The notes below the pieces were generated by a model that saw only the letters and a program-made list of their open reading frames with translations, had not been told where the DNA came from and did no database searches. The translations under genes and the position numbers were made by a program. DNA of 64,000 nucleotides from Nepenthes gracilis (Eukaryota > Streptophyta > Magnoliopsida > Caryophyllales > Nepenthaceae), in the NCBI GenBank assembly GCA_033239525.1, contig BSYO01000004.1, forward strand, positions 13,554,037 through 13,618,036, in the 5' to 3' direction. This document shows, one piece after another, positions 11,921-23,335 of this stretch. The stretch's first letter is position 1. Each line of letters begins with the position of its first letter.

Positions 11921-13315
11921 AGGTAATCATCCTATTTGCTATTTGCTACTTCTCGAATTGCCTATTTCAAATTTGGATTTGCCTTTTGTCTGTTGAATGG
12001 GCACAAAGATATCACAGGCCGTCTAATTACTGCCTAGGCACTTTTTGACTAGTTGCCTATTTCTAATTTTTGACTGTTAATTAATTGTAAGCCTAAATTG
12101 CCATTGGCTGTTAATCAAATATATTGCTTTTTGAAGGGATGAACCCTTGACTGTTCAGGCTACAGGAGGACGCAAAATAGAGCCAAAGGCCTAGAAGAGG
12201 AGTCAAAGTATTATCAGAAGTGATATGTAGTACATAGTCGATGTCATGAGTATTTATCAGTTAATTGATGTTGATTTTCTATATTATCATATGTAATTGT
12301 AGTCAGCCTAGAAAAATTGTAATTGTAACTGATATGGAACATAATAAATGAATTCTAAAAAAGTATTATCATCCATTTTCATTCATAATCTTCTCTCTAC
12401 GTCCGCATCTAATTGTAGTGAATAATTGGTTTGCTTTGGGCTTGCCCTTGCTCTGAAATTTGTTCTAGTGTATTGTAAACATATTGGATGAATTATATTG
12501 TATGACTAGTTTCCTTTATGGCCACTTATTGGTTTGTCTATTTCTAATTTTGTTACCTTTTGTCCCTTGAATGGGAATAAAGACATCACAAGTTGTCTAA
12601 TTACTATCTAGCTCCTCTCTAACTAGTTGCCTATTTCTAGTTACTAGTTGTTTATACGTAATTATAATATATAATTGTAGTCAGTTTAAGATAATTATAA
12701 TTACGTATATTCATTCTCGCTACCATTATGTATATACTTATTAAAATTTGTCAAATTATTCTGCAATTGTTTTTGTGTTTACTGCAACATGTGGTAAGAG
12801 AATTACAATAATTATATGTCAGTTTAAAATAAATACAATTATGTTTATAATAAGATATTTATATATAATGTTATTTTTTTGAAAACATATATTGCTTACT
12901 TATTAAATTATATAATAATTATATTAGTAATTTGATACAATGATCGAGTAACATATAATTTTTATAAATATAAGTAAATAAATTTGAAGGCTTTGGATTA
13001 AGCTTGGAAGGCATGAGGAGAACAAATAATTAAAATAAACTACTTGTATTTGCGTAAGAAATAAAATTAAATTTTGTCTTAAAATAAATTGTTAAGTACC
13101 TGCATAGTAAAGAGAAATTTTGTCACTTAATATCAACTAAGACAATTAATTTTTACTGTCGAAGGAATAATTGATCAATTCATGCACACAGGACAGCAAT
13201 TAAAGGAGTGTTATTACAATTGACAAAATTTGTGAATAATAAATCAACAAGGTAAGAATGTTATCTTTCTTATATGAATTTATATGTCATTACAATAAAT
13301 TCATAATTTGCTATT
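11921..13315. other. intron-like sequence with a local duplication
   Basis: AT-rich sequence with no coding content. A block at about 11,950-12,090 (words such as GAATGGGCACAAAGATATCAC and CTAGTTGCCTATTTCTA) is repeated, diverged, at about 12,530-12,660. An ATATAATTGTAGTCAG-type phrase recurs at 12,290, 12,665 and, more weakly, 12,810. It may be former transportin intron sequence. Confidence 0.4.
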
Positions 13316-13684
13316 CTAGTAAATATGCTTTATTAGTTTTTGTGTGTTACTTGACAATTTCTCTACTTCATTTAGCTCATCATCAAAACTTTGGCTCATT
13401 GGAAAACTTTTCTTGCATCCTTCGAATCTAGTGGTTGATACTTTGAATTTTTGAGAAATATCTAACATAGAGTTGCTATCAGAACTCAACAATGTAATAT
13501 CAGATCCTCTCAGGTTCTGCGGTACCTGTTTAATAAAACGATGAGAGATAGCATGAAATGAAGACAATTTTTGCTCCTTTAAGCTGTCTGCAACATGTGC
13601 AACCACCGTATTGCTAGTATTGTGAACCCATTCATTCTTCACCTGTATATGAAACATAAAAAACACGTTCAGTGGAACCCGCAA
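13316..13684 (-). pseudogene. unidentified exon-like ORF
   Basis: A 122-codon open frame of ordinary amino-acid composition, without the low complexity typical of chance ORFs here. An acceptor-like CATATACAG lies just before GTGAAGAATGAATGG near 13,640, so residues from VKNEWVHN onward could be an exon. A possible internal donor, CAG|GTACCG, is near 13,530. The stretch VSTTRFEG recalls the TTRFEGI of copia-type gag proteins, including the one at 24,968, but the rest does not match. I do not recognise the protein. It could be a second host gene fragment in the same island as the transportin exon, or decayed copia gag. Confidence 0.3.
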
Positions 13685-13890
13685 TCATGAAGATGACAAA
13701 TAAAAACAGAAAAAAATTTTGAACGGGAATGTTAACAAGCCAAGAAGGAATAAACATTAGTTGTTTGCCGCAAGTTTTAGTGTATTGTGGATTCTAATAG
13801 TTTTAATGATTTGCAGTTGATGTCAGATTTGTAAAAAAAGTAGGCTTATAAGATGCTCAAATATTGATACTACATACACGAACAATATTA

Positions 13891-14735
13891 TGTTCCACAT
13901 TCTTATTTCCACAATTAATCATTATTATAATAATTATATGTGATAAATTCTATAAACATACACACGATTCTTATGATTACCACAATATCGGTGACACTAA
14001 CATCATTCTATAGGGGTATAATGTCGGATCTTGATAAGAAAAGATACCTGCTAAAGACCTAAACTCCTCTCATAATAATTTACGAAAGTATACATGATAA
14101 CTATATGAATTTATGGAAGTACTTCTAAACTAAAATCACCATAACATAATACATTTTTTGTGATACTCGTAAAATTTACAAGTTTACACATCATAACTTA
14201 AATGAAACTAAATACATCAACACTTGATTTAAAGTACAACATAACTATTATTTCGATCTCTAATCCTGTTCATCAACCGTGAACTCCTGTGAAGTATTTG
14301 GAGGGTAAGAAAATAATAAGAGTATGAGCCAAGTGTTTAATAAGACATAATATATATAATGATATATATATTATACTGAAAAAGATCATATAAAGGAATA
14401 GGAGTCATGATGCTTGTCTAAACATACACATGTTCAAAAAATATTTTCATGATGCATTTTAAACTTACATAACTTGAAGAATCAGGGCTAATATGCCCTA
14501 TCAACTAATGGAGCGAACAATCGAGGAAATAATTATATTTACTCTATATAATCTAAGGTTTTTACCTCCTTATTACATCTTAAGATGGGTGGTACATACC
14601 TATTATACCCGGTAGAATAGGCCAAATAGCCACCTTTATTCCCCCACGGTGCTAAGGGTAATCTTCGATTACCCCGTAATATCCTAATGCATGGAAGAAA
14701 ATATTATCCTCTAAATAAATCCCTTTTTTTTTATA
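13891..14735 (-). mobile_element. LTR 3, left part, interrupted by a LINE
   Basis: This minus-strand LTR ends in GGAACA at 13,891. It matches, phrase by phrase, the LTR at 49,520-49,651 plus 55,432-56,047, including the stretch that ends AATGTGG(A/C)ACA. It is uninterrupted at the point (about 14,463-14,475) where that other copy carries the Reina element, so it serves as a paralogous empty site. It breaks at the poly(A) tail of the LINE at 14,735. Confidence 0.7.
14260..14298 (-). other. acidic micro-ORF (LTR 3)
   Basis: After CCTCCA the minus strand reads NTSQEFTVDEQD then TAG. It aligns codon for codon with NVTQEFIQDEQK-stop of the related LTR at 55,653 and with DETKELVPDEME-stop at 36,873. 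The acceptor AG is replaced by AA in this family, but a CACAG lies nine bases further on. Confidence 0.45.
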
Positions 14736-16257
14736 AGCAAGTATTTTGGATTAATGGGAGAAAAAATAAGTTACAAAATCTATATTTTATCTCCAAGTTT
14801 TTGACTTGAAAATAAAACATAACACGCTAGGGCATGCCCCGAGCATCTGGTACATCATATAAAACAAAAAAACCTCCAGGAGGGCAATGTTTAACAGAAA
14901 CAACCAAATATATAATCTGTCAAATGTTACACATGAACAGACTCAAAATCAGTTTACTCCCGAATCCACAAAAGCTCGGATGCTTTGAACCCAATTGCCA
15001 CCAGGGACATCTGCATACCAGTAACGGCAAGTCATCGAATAACAGGGACAGCAGATCTGCAGCATAATTCTACAGCAAGGCAGTCCCAATATCCACCCCC
15101 AGCAAAAGTATCAACCACAATTACATAAGATGATTCAACCAGCCTAAGCACCATGCGCATTACAACAAAAAGGCCACCGTACCGGCCAACACATGAAACC
15201 AGCAGCCACGGAAGCTGCTGGTGTGGAGAATGAAAGTGCTGCAAGAACCACGAATCCGCACCATCTCCACCAATTACGGAAGCTGCTGGCACTCTAAAAA
15301 TCTTAAAGCGAGATAACACCTGCCCACCAAATCTCTATTGATAAAAGACAGGGGCATCGGCGAGAAGCAATTTCGCACCAGCGTAATGGAATTCACTGCA
15401 AAGATTCTCGCAAAGAATGTAAGGACAAAGAATGAATTACATAATCTGCATCAAACGGGCAAGACAAAGATTTGCACACAGACAGAGGCAGGCGTAGCCT
15501 GCATCAAGGAGCACCTTTGCCTCCAAGAGGCATAACATCGCACATCAAGCCAGCACCCTTCTTTCAACAGCTCCAAAAAGAAAGCCGTCAACAGGGGACA
15601 TCAGCAAGCATGCATCAAATAAAAAGATGACAGGAGTCTCGATTGCATTGATATAAGCCCGGATTTGTCTTTGTCTCACTAGCAAGCAATCCACAAACAC
15701 TACTCAACAAATGATAAACCCAGTTGAGCCAATCAAAGAAAGCAACCAACTTAAGCTCTGGGCAACTGTAGCATATTCCCTACACCCAACAATAATAAGC
15801 CAAACCTAGCATCAGAGCAGCCCAAAAGCCAACTAAACCCTCCAAAGCAACAATCCCCTGCAGAATTCAGCAAAAGATGGAGCAGCAAAGGGGCACCACA
15901 GGATCAGCAACAGGCTATACTGCACCTTTGCTACCACAGAGCCGTTGTTCAAGAAGATCACAACTGGACTCTGGCCAATCGCTGGCGGGGACAAAAGGTC
16001 CACCAGGTTCTTCTGTTTGACAGCATGGACTATCATCAAAAACTGCACGGCAACGTCACCTTCAGGGGAAACTACACACCCTATCATCAATTGGAGCAAA
16101 CAACAGCAAACATCTGCTGCTATCATCCAAACAGCATCGGTTGAAGATGCCCAACAAAATAGAGCATCAAGCAAGGAAAAAAGGCAACAATTGCATTACG
16201 GTTCCAGCCTCCAGACTGCCCGAAACATGCCAAGGATGATGGTATAGACCAGAGACA
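14736..16257 (-). other. LINE 3' region without ORF2
   Basis: About 1.5 kb on the minus strand rich in G and T, ending in an A-run. The frames here (for example 15,833-16,174) are Leu/Cys/Trp-rich and carry no endonuclease, reverse-transcriptase FADD or RNase H motif. This is what the 3' untranslated region of plant L1 elements usually looks like. An internal deletion of ORF2 or a naturally ORF1-only family would both explain it. Confidence 0.55.
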
Positions 16258-16486
16258 TCAGACAAGAAGGATAGAATGCCCTTCGAGTAGAGTAGTCAGC
16301 CGCTCAGAATTAGCAATAAGTTTTGATAGCAGAACTTCTCTACCAGCTTCAAAAAGAGACTCAACATGTGTTAGAGGAGCCAAGATAGACCTTGGAGAAG
16401 CCATGGACAACAGCTCAATCAATCGAAAGGAGCTCGGACCAATAGCCAAGCCAAAATCAGTATTTATTACAGTCGGTAAGCAAACA

Positions 16487-18253
16487 TCAAGGGGCCAAGG
16501 CTATTGGAGAAGCCCTGGGATTTTTGGGTTTTTTCTTTCTCCGGGATTTAGATGGCAACCAAGATTCACACTCCAGATCCATTGCCTCATTGACGCTTAA
16601 AAATTTCTCGGTAGAGTAGACAATAGCCCGCCCTACAGAAATTTTAGCAGAAGGCATGTAGGGGTTTGTAGAACCCGACCTGATATGCTTGGCCGAATCT
16701 AAGCCATACTTTTTTGTTATACGCTGGATAGAGGGAGGGGTACAATCACTTTCTGTATCATTTTCAGGGATCGACCATTTGGGGAGCGCATCAGGAGGGC
16801 CACCCAAACGACCGGAGGCATTTGACAGGCAAATCGAACGCCCAGGGGCAATAGTCAACAAAAAAGGAGCTGAAACCATATCAGCCACCTCATCATCGGG
16901 GGAGTGTAGGCGTAGCACATTGGACTCATCACCGTGTCAGGAGCAGCCCCTCGGCCCTCAACGAAATTCTCCCTACAGGGCAACATGGCAATTCCATCAT
17001 CCACAAAATCCACAGGGCCAGAATCTGGTCCAGGACCCCCAAACAGAGGACAATATGGTGCTGGAGATACTGGGTAATTAGCCAGATCATGAGACTGCAC
17101 ATTCAATAGATCGCAGTCTGGCAACATAGTAGAGCAGGGAACCAAAATGGGGGCAATATCCGAAGGATCCAACTCCACGGAAGCAGTAAGCGCATCCTGC
17201 TTAGGAGAAACCAAACCGGGCATCAAGCCATTCAGTTCCACAGAATTCGTAATATCATTGTGAGGAGCCAAACCAGGGGAGCCAGTTGACTGGGATTCAC
17301 ACGGCTGGGACAGACCATCAGGGCCAGAGGACCCACTTGGCATCAGGCTACTGTCCTGGCTGCAAGCAGTTGATTTAGAACGGCTTAGAGAAGAGCTACG
17401 GCCTCCCCTAGGCCAAGAGCCCGGTATTTCCACCTCCACAACAGTAGCTTCCTCCACCCCATTTGCAGAACAATTTAAGAAGATCTTGGACAGGAGCATC
17501 GCATCGGGAGTGATTTCGACACACACACGAGCAGTATGCAAACGATTCAGTTGGGCAGTGGATGAATCAAGGTGGAGGGGTTTACCCACAGCGCTACTAA
17601 TCCAACTGAGCCCAAGAGGGGTCCAGTAATCGGCTGGAACATTTTTCAATTTAATCCAAACAGGAAAAGAATTCAACTGTTCTCTAACCATAGGCATACC
17701 CGGGAGCCAACGCTTGAGATAAAGAGGATTACCTCTGAAGGTCCACGGGGCTCTGGCCAGAACCGCAGCTGAGTTCTCATCTGAGAAGAATCGGAAGAGA
17801 AAGAGCCCGTTAGCACCTTCCGTAACATGACAGAGTCCAAAACGCTGCCAAATCTGACGTGCAATGTTGGCCACGGCATGGAAATGAAGACCCTTACCAG
17901 AGAAGCATCCGAGAAGAGTCGATTTCCAGGTCAGCTGGCTCTGTTGAAGTACTTCGGGGGGGCCAGATGCGAGCAACATCACCGTCCACGAACCGTGGAG
18001 GGAAGAATTTCAGCGCATGAGAAGGAGTGAAACCATAGTTTTCGACGGTTTCAGACCCAGGGAGGCAGGACGAGACCAGACCAGAGTCCGGACAAGAAAC
18101 CGCCGGGAATCCCACCGCAGGTGGAGAACCGGTAGGAAGAGAAAGGGAAACCGCACACGAACGAAGGTTGGGTGAAGAGGACGGGTTCATCAGATCTTTG
18201 TGGGAGCTGGGAGAAGGGGGAGGTTCAGAAGGCACGCACAAAGGGTCGGCCAT
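16487..18253 (-). pseudogene. LINE ORF1 (DUF4283 nucleic-acid-binding protein), frameshifted
   Basis: The frame opens with a Ser/Pro-rich N-terminus at 18,253 (MADPLCVPSEPPPSPSS). It shifts near 17,950 into a 375-codon frame, and shifts again near 16,900 into a 143-codon frame ending KSRRKKKPKNPR. The middle frame holds the DUF4283 signature: LLGCFSGKG, a W-T-F-R-G-N-P-L-Y-L-K-R-W strand and PVWIKLKNVPADYWTPLGL, followed by SAVGKPLHLDSSTAQ. In plant L1 elements ORF1 binds the element RNA as a chaperone-like protein. A Pro/Ser/Asp-rich linker and a basic tail follow the domain. I see no CCHC knuckle. Two frameshifts make it non-functional as written, though long open stretches indicate modest age. 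Confidence 0.75.
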
Positions 18254-18345
18254 GACCGGCAGAAGCGCCGCCGGAGACGGGAGAGGCGGCTGGGTGATTT
18301 CGAATTTGAATTCAAAGAGAGAAGAGAGAGAAATCCTCGGTCTGA

Positions 18346-19490
18346 TTTCTTAGTTCCATTAAATTATTTGTGGAAGCTTCTATACTTACTCTTGATTATT
18401 TTTCTTAATTTTTCTCATTTTTGAGAAAAATGATCATACTTTTTAATATCCTATAAGCTTTCATTTATACTTAAAATCGACATATACGTATGTACTAAAA
18501 TTATAATAATGTATAGTATGAAAATAAGGTCTTATAATTTTTATATGTGTTGATATAATTAAATAAATAATATAACCCTTCGATCTCGAGTCCATTAACT
18601 AGTTTACTAACCGGTTCATCACAACTTTTCCAACCGGTTCATATGTGCAGTTGTCAGCTCACTTATAATATAATATCCAATTTTCATAGGGTTTATCAAC
18701 CGGTTTACTAACCGGTTCATATGTACAGCTGCCGACTCACTTATAATATAATATTCGGTTTTCACACTAGTTTAACAACCGGTTCACTAACATAAAAACA
18801 CATATGTGCAGCTGTCAGCTTACTTCTTATACACTATCTGGTTTTAACACCTGTTTAGCAGCCGGTTCACTAAAATAAAAACACATATGTGCAGTTGCTG
18901 GCTTACTTCTGCACTATTCAATTTTAACACCGGTTTAGCAGCTGGTTCACGATGTAAAATTTTATCTACTGCTTTTTCAAAATCAGCACATGATATTGGA
19001 TTGGATCAAAAGAAATTTCAAATATTTTACTTACTTGGTTCAGCATTCCATGCTGATTTTTTTGATGCCACAATTCACACCTGACTGGTTAAGCTTATTT
19101 TGGAAAGGGATTTTAGCACCCATGTTATGACATATTAGTCGGTTCATTAAAACTTTTAAACTAATTTTTATAGGGGGTTGAACTGGCTAAAATCCTGAAA
19201 AAAAACTCAGTACATCAGTAGTGGGCATTTAGTCGGTTCAAGGTTCTAAACGATTTTTATACACATTGAACCGACCAAATTTATAACGGAGAATTCCAGT
19301 ACAGCAACATGGTGAATTGACCAACTTAATAAAGTTTCTAAATTAAATTTTTCATAGGATGAATCAGCCAATAACAATCTGAAAATCAGAATAAATTTTT
19401 GATATTGCTGGCTGGTCCTCCATCTGTATTTTCTCCTATTCTACATGATTCTTCAATAGTTGCAATAGAGAATTATATGACGGCCCAGCC
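18346..19490. repeat. AT-rich interval with four ~82-base tandem repeats
   Basis: Between about 18,590 and 18,960 a unit containing CATATGTGCAGCTGTCAGC and CAACCGGTTCA is repeated about four times; the GTGCAG word falls near 18,643, 18,723, 18,806 and 18,889. Further isolated (A/G)TCGGTTCA words follow to about 19,280 and appear again at 49,480-49,520. The part next to the LINE may belong to LTR 3. No gene is seen. Confidence 0.5.
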
Positions 19491-19851
19491 TTATTCCACT
19501 TCATAAAACCGCTGTCAGCCCATAATTCTTGCCTTAAAATAAAATAACAAATGGACATAAAAAATTTCTTTTCAATCATATACAGGATCTCATGAGGCCG
19601 GACTGTATAAAGCTGGCCCACTGGTTTGATTTCAAACTTGTTCGGCCAACTCTAATGTTAATCGGACCTAATTACCCTGAGATGCTTACTAAAAATTATA
19701 ACTTTTATTTATAACACAGAAACACGGTAACATTAATAAGTTTATATCAGCGGAACAGTTTTACAAGTCTCCACAAAATATCAAAATAATTAAACAAGCT
19801 CTTCATTGATCAGCTCCGGTCATCAAAGCCGTCTAGTCACTTTATAAGGCC

Positions 19852-19887
19852 TTACTCAACTTCATCCTCCATGAACCTTTCCCCATC
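19852..19887 (-). other. acidic micro-ORF (LTR 4)
   Basis: After ATTCCAG the minus strand reads DGERFMEDEVE then TAA in the conserved frame. The xFxxDExx-stop pattern matches the other LTRs. The upstream stretch TGTACTCACTCTTG is also shared. Confidence 0.45.
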
Positions 19888-20459
19888 TGGAATTAGCAAG
19901 AGTGAGTACAAAACCCAGCAAAAATACTCACATGCAGAAAATATAAACATATATACATAAGTGAACCAAAACATAGTCCATCACATAACTTAGCATACAA
20001 AAAAATCATCATACCATTTCTTCTTTAGTTCGAAATTACTTTATTATCTTGACTTCGAAAAAACTCATAAAAAGACAAAATATCAGAATTATTATCATCT
20101 TTAGGGATCGGACGGGAGCGGACAACATCGAAGACGGATTGTGTGTAACCCCACAACCTAAAGCCGTATCCCCTCATTATGCTCCCCGGGGCGGGAAGTA
20201 ATACCTTTAACCCGGCATACGGGGCCGTAGTCCATAATTCTTATGCCACCAGAAAGTCCTCTCCCGTGGCCCAGGAGGCAATCCTCGAGTGTCACTCCAA
20301 TATCTTTCATCCATCTTTAACAGTAAGCTTAATGGAAACTCGGTTCTTGGTTCGTGTTAATCGCCATCCATCATAGATCAAAAGTCAAAAGTCGTAGAGT
20401 TTCACTTACTGTCCGGATTACATGTATTTTCATATAACCTTATTCTTTGTCCTTAACTT

Positions 20460-20830
20460 CACATAATTGAAGTCCAAAAGCCTTTTCTTCATTGTCTTAA
20501 AACCGGAGTTCAAAAGCCGGAGTTCCTTTCAAAAGCCGAAGTTCTTTTGTTAAAGGCTGGAGTTCTTGTATCATGAGTTATTATCAAAAGCCGAAGTAAA
20601 AAGTCGGAGTAAAAAGCCGAAGTTCTCTTTTGTTAAGGCCGGAGTTCATTTCAAAACAAAAGGACGGAGTGCTTCTTAAAGACGGAGTGCTTCTTTAAAG
20701 ACGTAAAGGCCGGAGTTCCTCTTCTTCAAAATCGGAGGACTTTTCAAAAGAGGACGGAGTACTTTGTTCATAAAAAGACCGGAGTTCTTTGGACGGAGTT
20801 CTTTTCTTTAATGATACAATTATCGCAGTT
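20460..20830. repeat. degenerate GCCGGAGTTC tandem repeats
   Basis: Some fifteen variants of AAAGCCGGAGTTC or GGACGGAGTTC at 15-35 base spacing lie inside LTR 4, between its TATA box and the micro-ORF. CCGG again alternates with CCGA and CTGG. Confidence 0.65.
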
Positions 20831-21131
20831 CATTTAAATCGACAGAAAATCATTCTTCCAGCAGAACACAACCAGACATAATAAAGTCTTTTCCTTAAAC
20901 ATGCAATTATCGAACAATAATCATACTTCAAGCATCAGATATAAAAGGAACAGAATAATAATATCATATAAGTTCATATAATATCAGATATACTAGCTAG
21001 AAATCATGCATAATCATGAACTTAAAAATAGGGGTGAGTACTCTTGCTTGAATTTCTTTTACTTTGCTTGGAACCTTTGGTCTCTTTCTTTTCAAAACTC
21101 TATTGCGTAACTCATTCTTACTCATCTGGTT

Positions 21132-21141
21132 CTATTTATAG
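21132..21141 (-). promoter_or_regulatory. TATA box of LTR 4
   Basis: A perfect CTATAAATAG on the minus strand, about 490 bases inside the LTR. It is well placed to start the R region upstream of the donor-like position near 21,040. Confidence 0.5.
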
Positions 21142-21352
21142 ACATTGGCGGCCGTCGTTTGTGTTAGCCACACTAAAGTATATCATTTATGGCTTTTTAT
21201 TAAATTTTCACATTATTACGATTCTTCATTTCTCAACAGTCTCCTTCTTAAATTTCTAGAGTTATTTACGATTTTGTGTGTCTAATGAGTTTCCTCATTA
21301 ATCTCCAGATTAATTAATCTCGTCAGGTACACATTTCTCATTTAATTCCAAT

Positions 21353-21600
21353 CCGGTCAACTTATTGGCGTTGACCGGATTACCGTTCTCTTTCCCTTCC
21401 TTCCTTTCATGTATGATTTTCGGTCAACACAAAATGTTGACCTGATCACGTCTTCCGGGCAACATTCGTTGTCCGGAATATGCCATCCTGTCAACATTTT
21501 ATATTGACCAGATTACGCCTTCCGGTCAATTGATTTAGTTGCTCACTTTACACATTCCGGTCAACTGGTGTTGACTAGATTATAAAGACTGAAATTTTCT
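21353..21600. promoter_or_regulatory. array of inverted W-box pairs in LTR 4
   Basis: 21,353-21,378 is CCGGTCAAC...GTTGACCGG. Further pairs of the form GGTCAAC...GTTGACC/T follow near 21,420-21,440, 21,488-21,510 and 21,560-21,580. TTGACC/T is the binding core of WRKY transcription factors, and several plant LTRs are stress-inducible through such sites. Function here is inferred. Confidence 0.5.
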
Positions 21601-21625
21601 ATGTTCTAGAATTTGGGTCGTTACA

Positions 21626-22882
21626 AATTAAGTATTTGATTCAATCAATACTTGAGGATAACAGTAAGAATTAATCAACAAATGGAGAAAGTTGCAATAT
21701 TTTTGCTTGGAATAAATTGAATTTAATCTGCAACAAAACCGAGTCTTATGGCTTTCTTTTCTTTCTTTCTTTTCTTTGGTTACTCTCTCTTTTACTCTTT
21801 CATTTTTTTCCTCTTCCTTATACTAATCTTAATATATTTGAGGGAAGATTGAGTTGACTCATTACTCAATTCATTGCGTTACTGCCAGTCGTAAATTTTG
21901 CTTCCAAAATTTGATTGAGCTATCCAAAAATCAGGTCTTCATTTAGTTGATTCATTCTTTAAACTTAGTTGACTTGTTGCCTTGTGAATTAGCCTTATGT
22001 TGAGGTATTATTGGTTCCTAATTCAGCTGATACTACTGCTTGCTTGAGCACTTAGGTGCCATGTCCCACTCTCTCACTATTGTTGTTGAATTTTGCTAAT
22101 TTGTGCCCCTAGTTGCCGTATTCCATTCTCTCACTATTTTCCCTTAAATTTACCTAAATTTAGTCGGCTGATTTGTGTCTCTTAGTTCTGCGCATCCATA
22201 TTAACTTATTTGACATTATATATTTTGCTGCTGCCCAGGTATGTTACTAAAATTAAATCAGTTGTTGCGTCCCAGGGTTAATTTTAAAATTTTGAGTTCA
22301 TAATATAATTATTGTAATAAGTATATTTATGAAAAGTCAACCATTACATACAAGGCCCAATTCAATGCAATGGTCCGGAAGAGAATGTCTCAGTTATGTT
22401 GCACTATGGAATCTAAAAGTTGAAAATTGCATTCCAATTAAAAAGGTAAAGACAACACATAATTTTTACAGTATGAATTAGAAAATATGAGTCATTTAAT
22501 TTACACCTAGTGTCCTCTGGAGGCTTAAGAAGCTCCATTTTAGTCTCAGTTATATCCCATTCAATTTGATATTATTCCCTGGTGTGAGGGTTTTTAGGGT
22601 CGTGAAAGTTGATTCCATTATGTACTTAAAAGGAAATAAGATAGAATGAAACATATATTACCACAAAATAAAGTAAAATGTTGCTTGGTTTCGTTTATAT
22701 AATCCATAGGATATAAAATGTATCAATACGGTGGCCAGCATGGCAAAGGATGGGGCAGGGCCGGGGCGGCCTGTGGGGGTACAGTAGTAGGCGATGGGCC
22801 ACAATGGTCTGGCTGGAAATATTTATTCCTTGAACTCTAACAAATCTTTTTCTATGAGGTAATAAATATTTATGATAGAATT
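21626..22882. other. unassigned interval
   Basis: Mixed AT-rich sequence with a pyrimidine-rich stretch near 21,750-21,820 and a short GC-rich patch at 22,740-22,810. No coding region, repeat unit or element terminus was recognised. Confidence 0.3.
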
Positions 22883-23240
22883 TGTAACATTCTAAATATT
22901 TTAAAAGAATAAAATTAACAAATTAGTTTTAAATTATTTTTGGGTTTAAAATCTTATAATTAGATTGATCTTTGGGTCTGATAAGTTTAGAAGACTTGGA
23001 TCGATAAATTGGGTTTAAATATTTAGGCTATTAGTTTGAGTTGAGATTAATTAGTGCATTACAGCAAGTTAATTTAATATATATAATTAAGTTCTAAAGA
23101 TATTAAAATATTAAAAATTTAGATCAAAATTTTAAATAATATTAAGATTATAATTAATTAATTAATTAATATTTTAATTGATGTAATTAAAAATATAGAT
23201 AAATGTATATAATAATATGTGTAATATAATAATTATTTAC

Positions 23241-23277
<37 letters not shown>

Positions 23278-23303
23278 TACAAATAAATAATAATAATAAT
23301 AAC

Positions 23304-23335
<32 letters not shown>

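Larger units (their letters stand above)
14736..18345 (-). mobile_element. L1-type LINE lacking ORF2
   Basis: A non-LTR retrotransposon on the minus strand. It has a 5' leader and ORF1 (from 18,253), a 1.5 kb GT- and T-rich tail region, and an A-run at the 3' end (complement of 14,723-14,731). ORF1 has the DUF4283 domain typical of plant L1 elements. No endonuclease or reverse transcriptase (ORF2) is present between ORF1 and the tail, so it could move only with help from an autonomous LINE. The 5' boundary is approximate and I could not define a convincing target-site duplication. Confidence 0.75.
19490..21625 (-). mobile_element. solitary or truncated Tekay-type LTR 4
   Basis: On the minus strand it starts TGTAACGACCC at 21,625, a typical gypsy LTR start. 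The left end is inferred (about 19,490) from the spacing between micro-ORF and LTR end in complete copies. In order it carries inverted W-box pairs (21,600-21,353), a perfect CTATAAATAG TATA box (21,141-21,132), a donor-region relative (CAAGAGTACTC, about 21,040), degenerate tandem repeats and the acidic micro-ORF at 19,887. No gag or pol adjoins either end. Confidence 0.65.

Noticed and set aside
20460..20830. CRISPR-like array of GCCGGAGTTC repeats
   Set aside because: Units are short and variable, spacing irregular (15-35 bases), and the context is a plant LTR.
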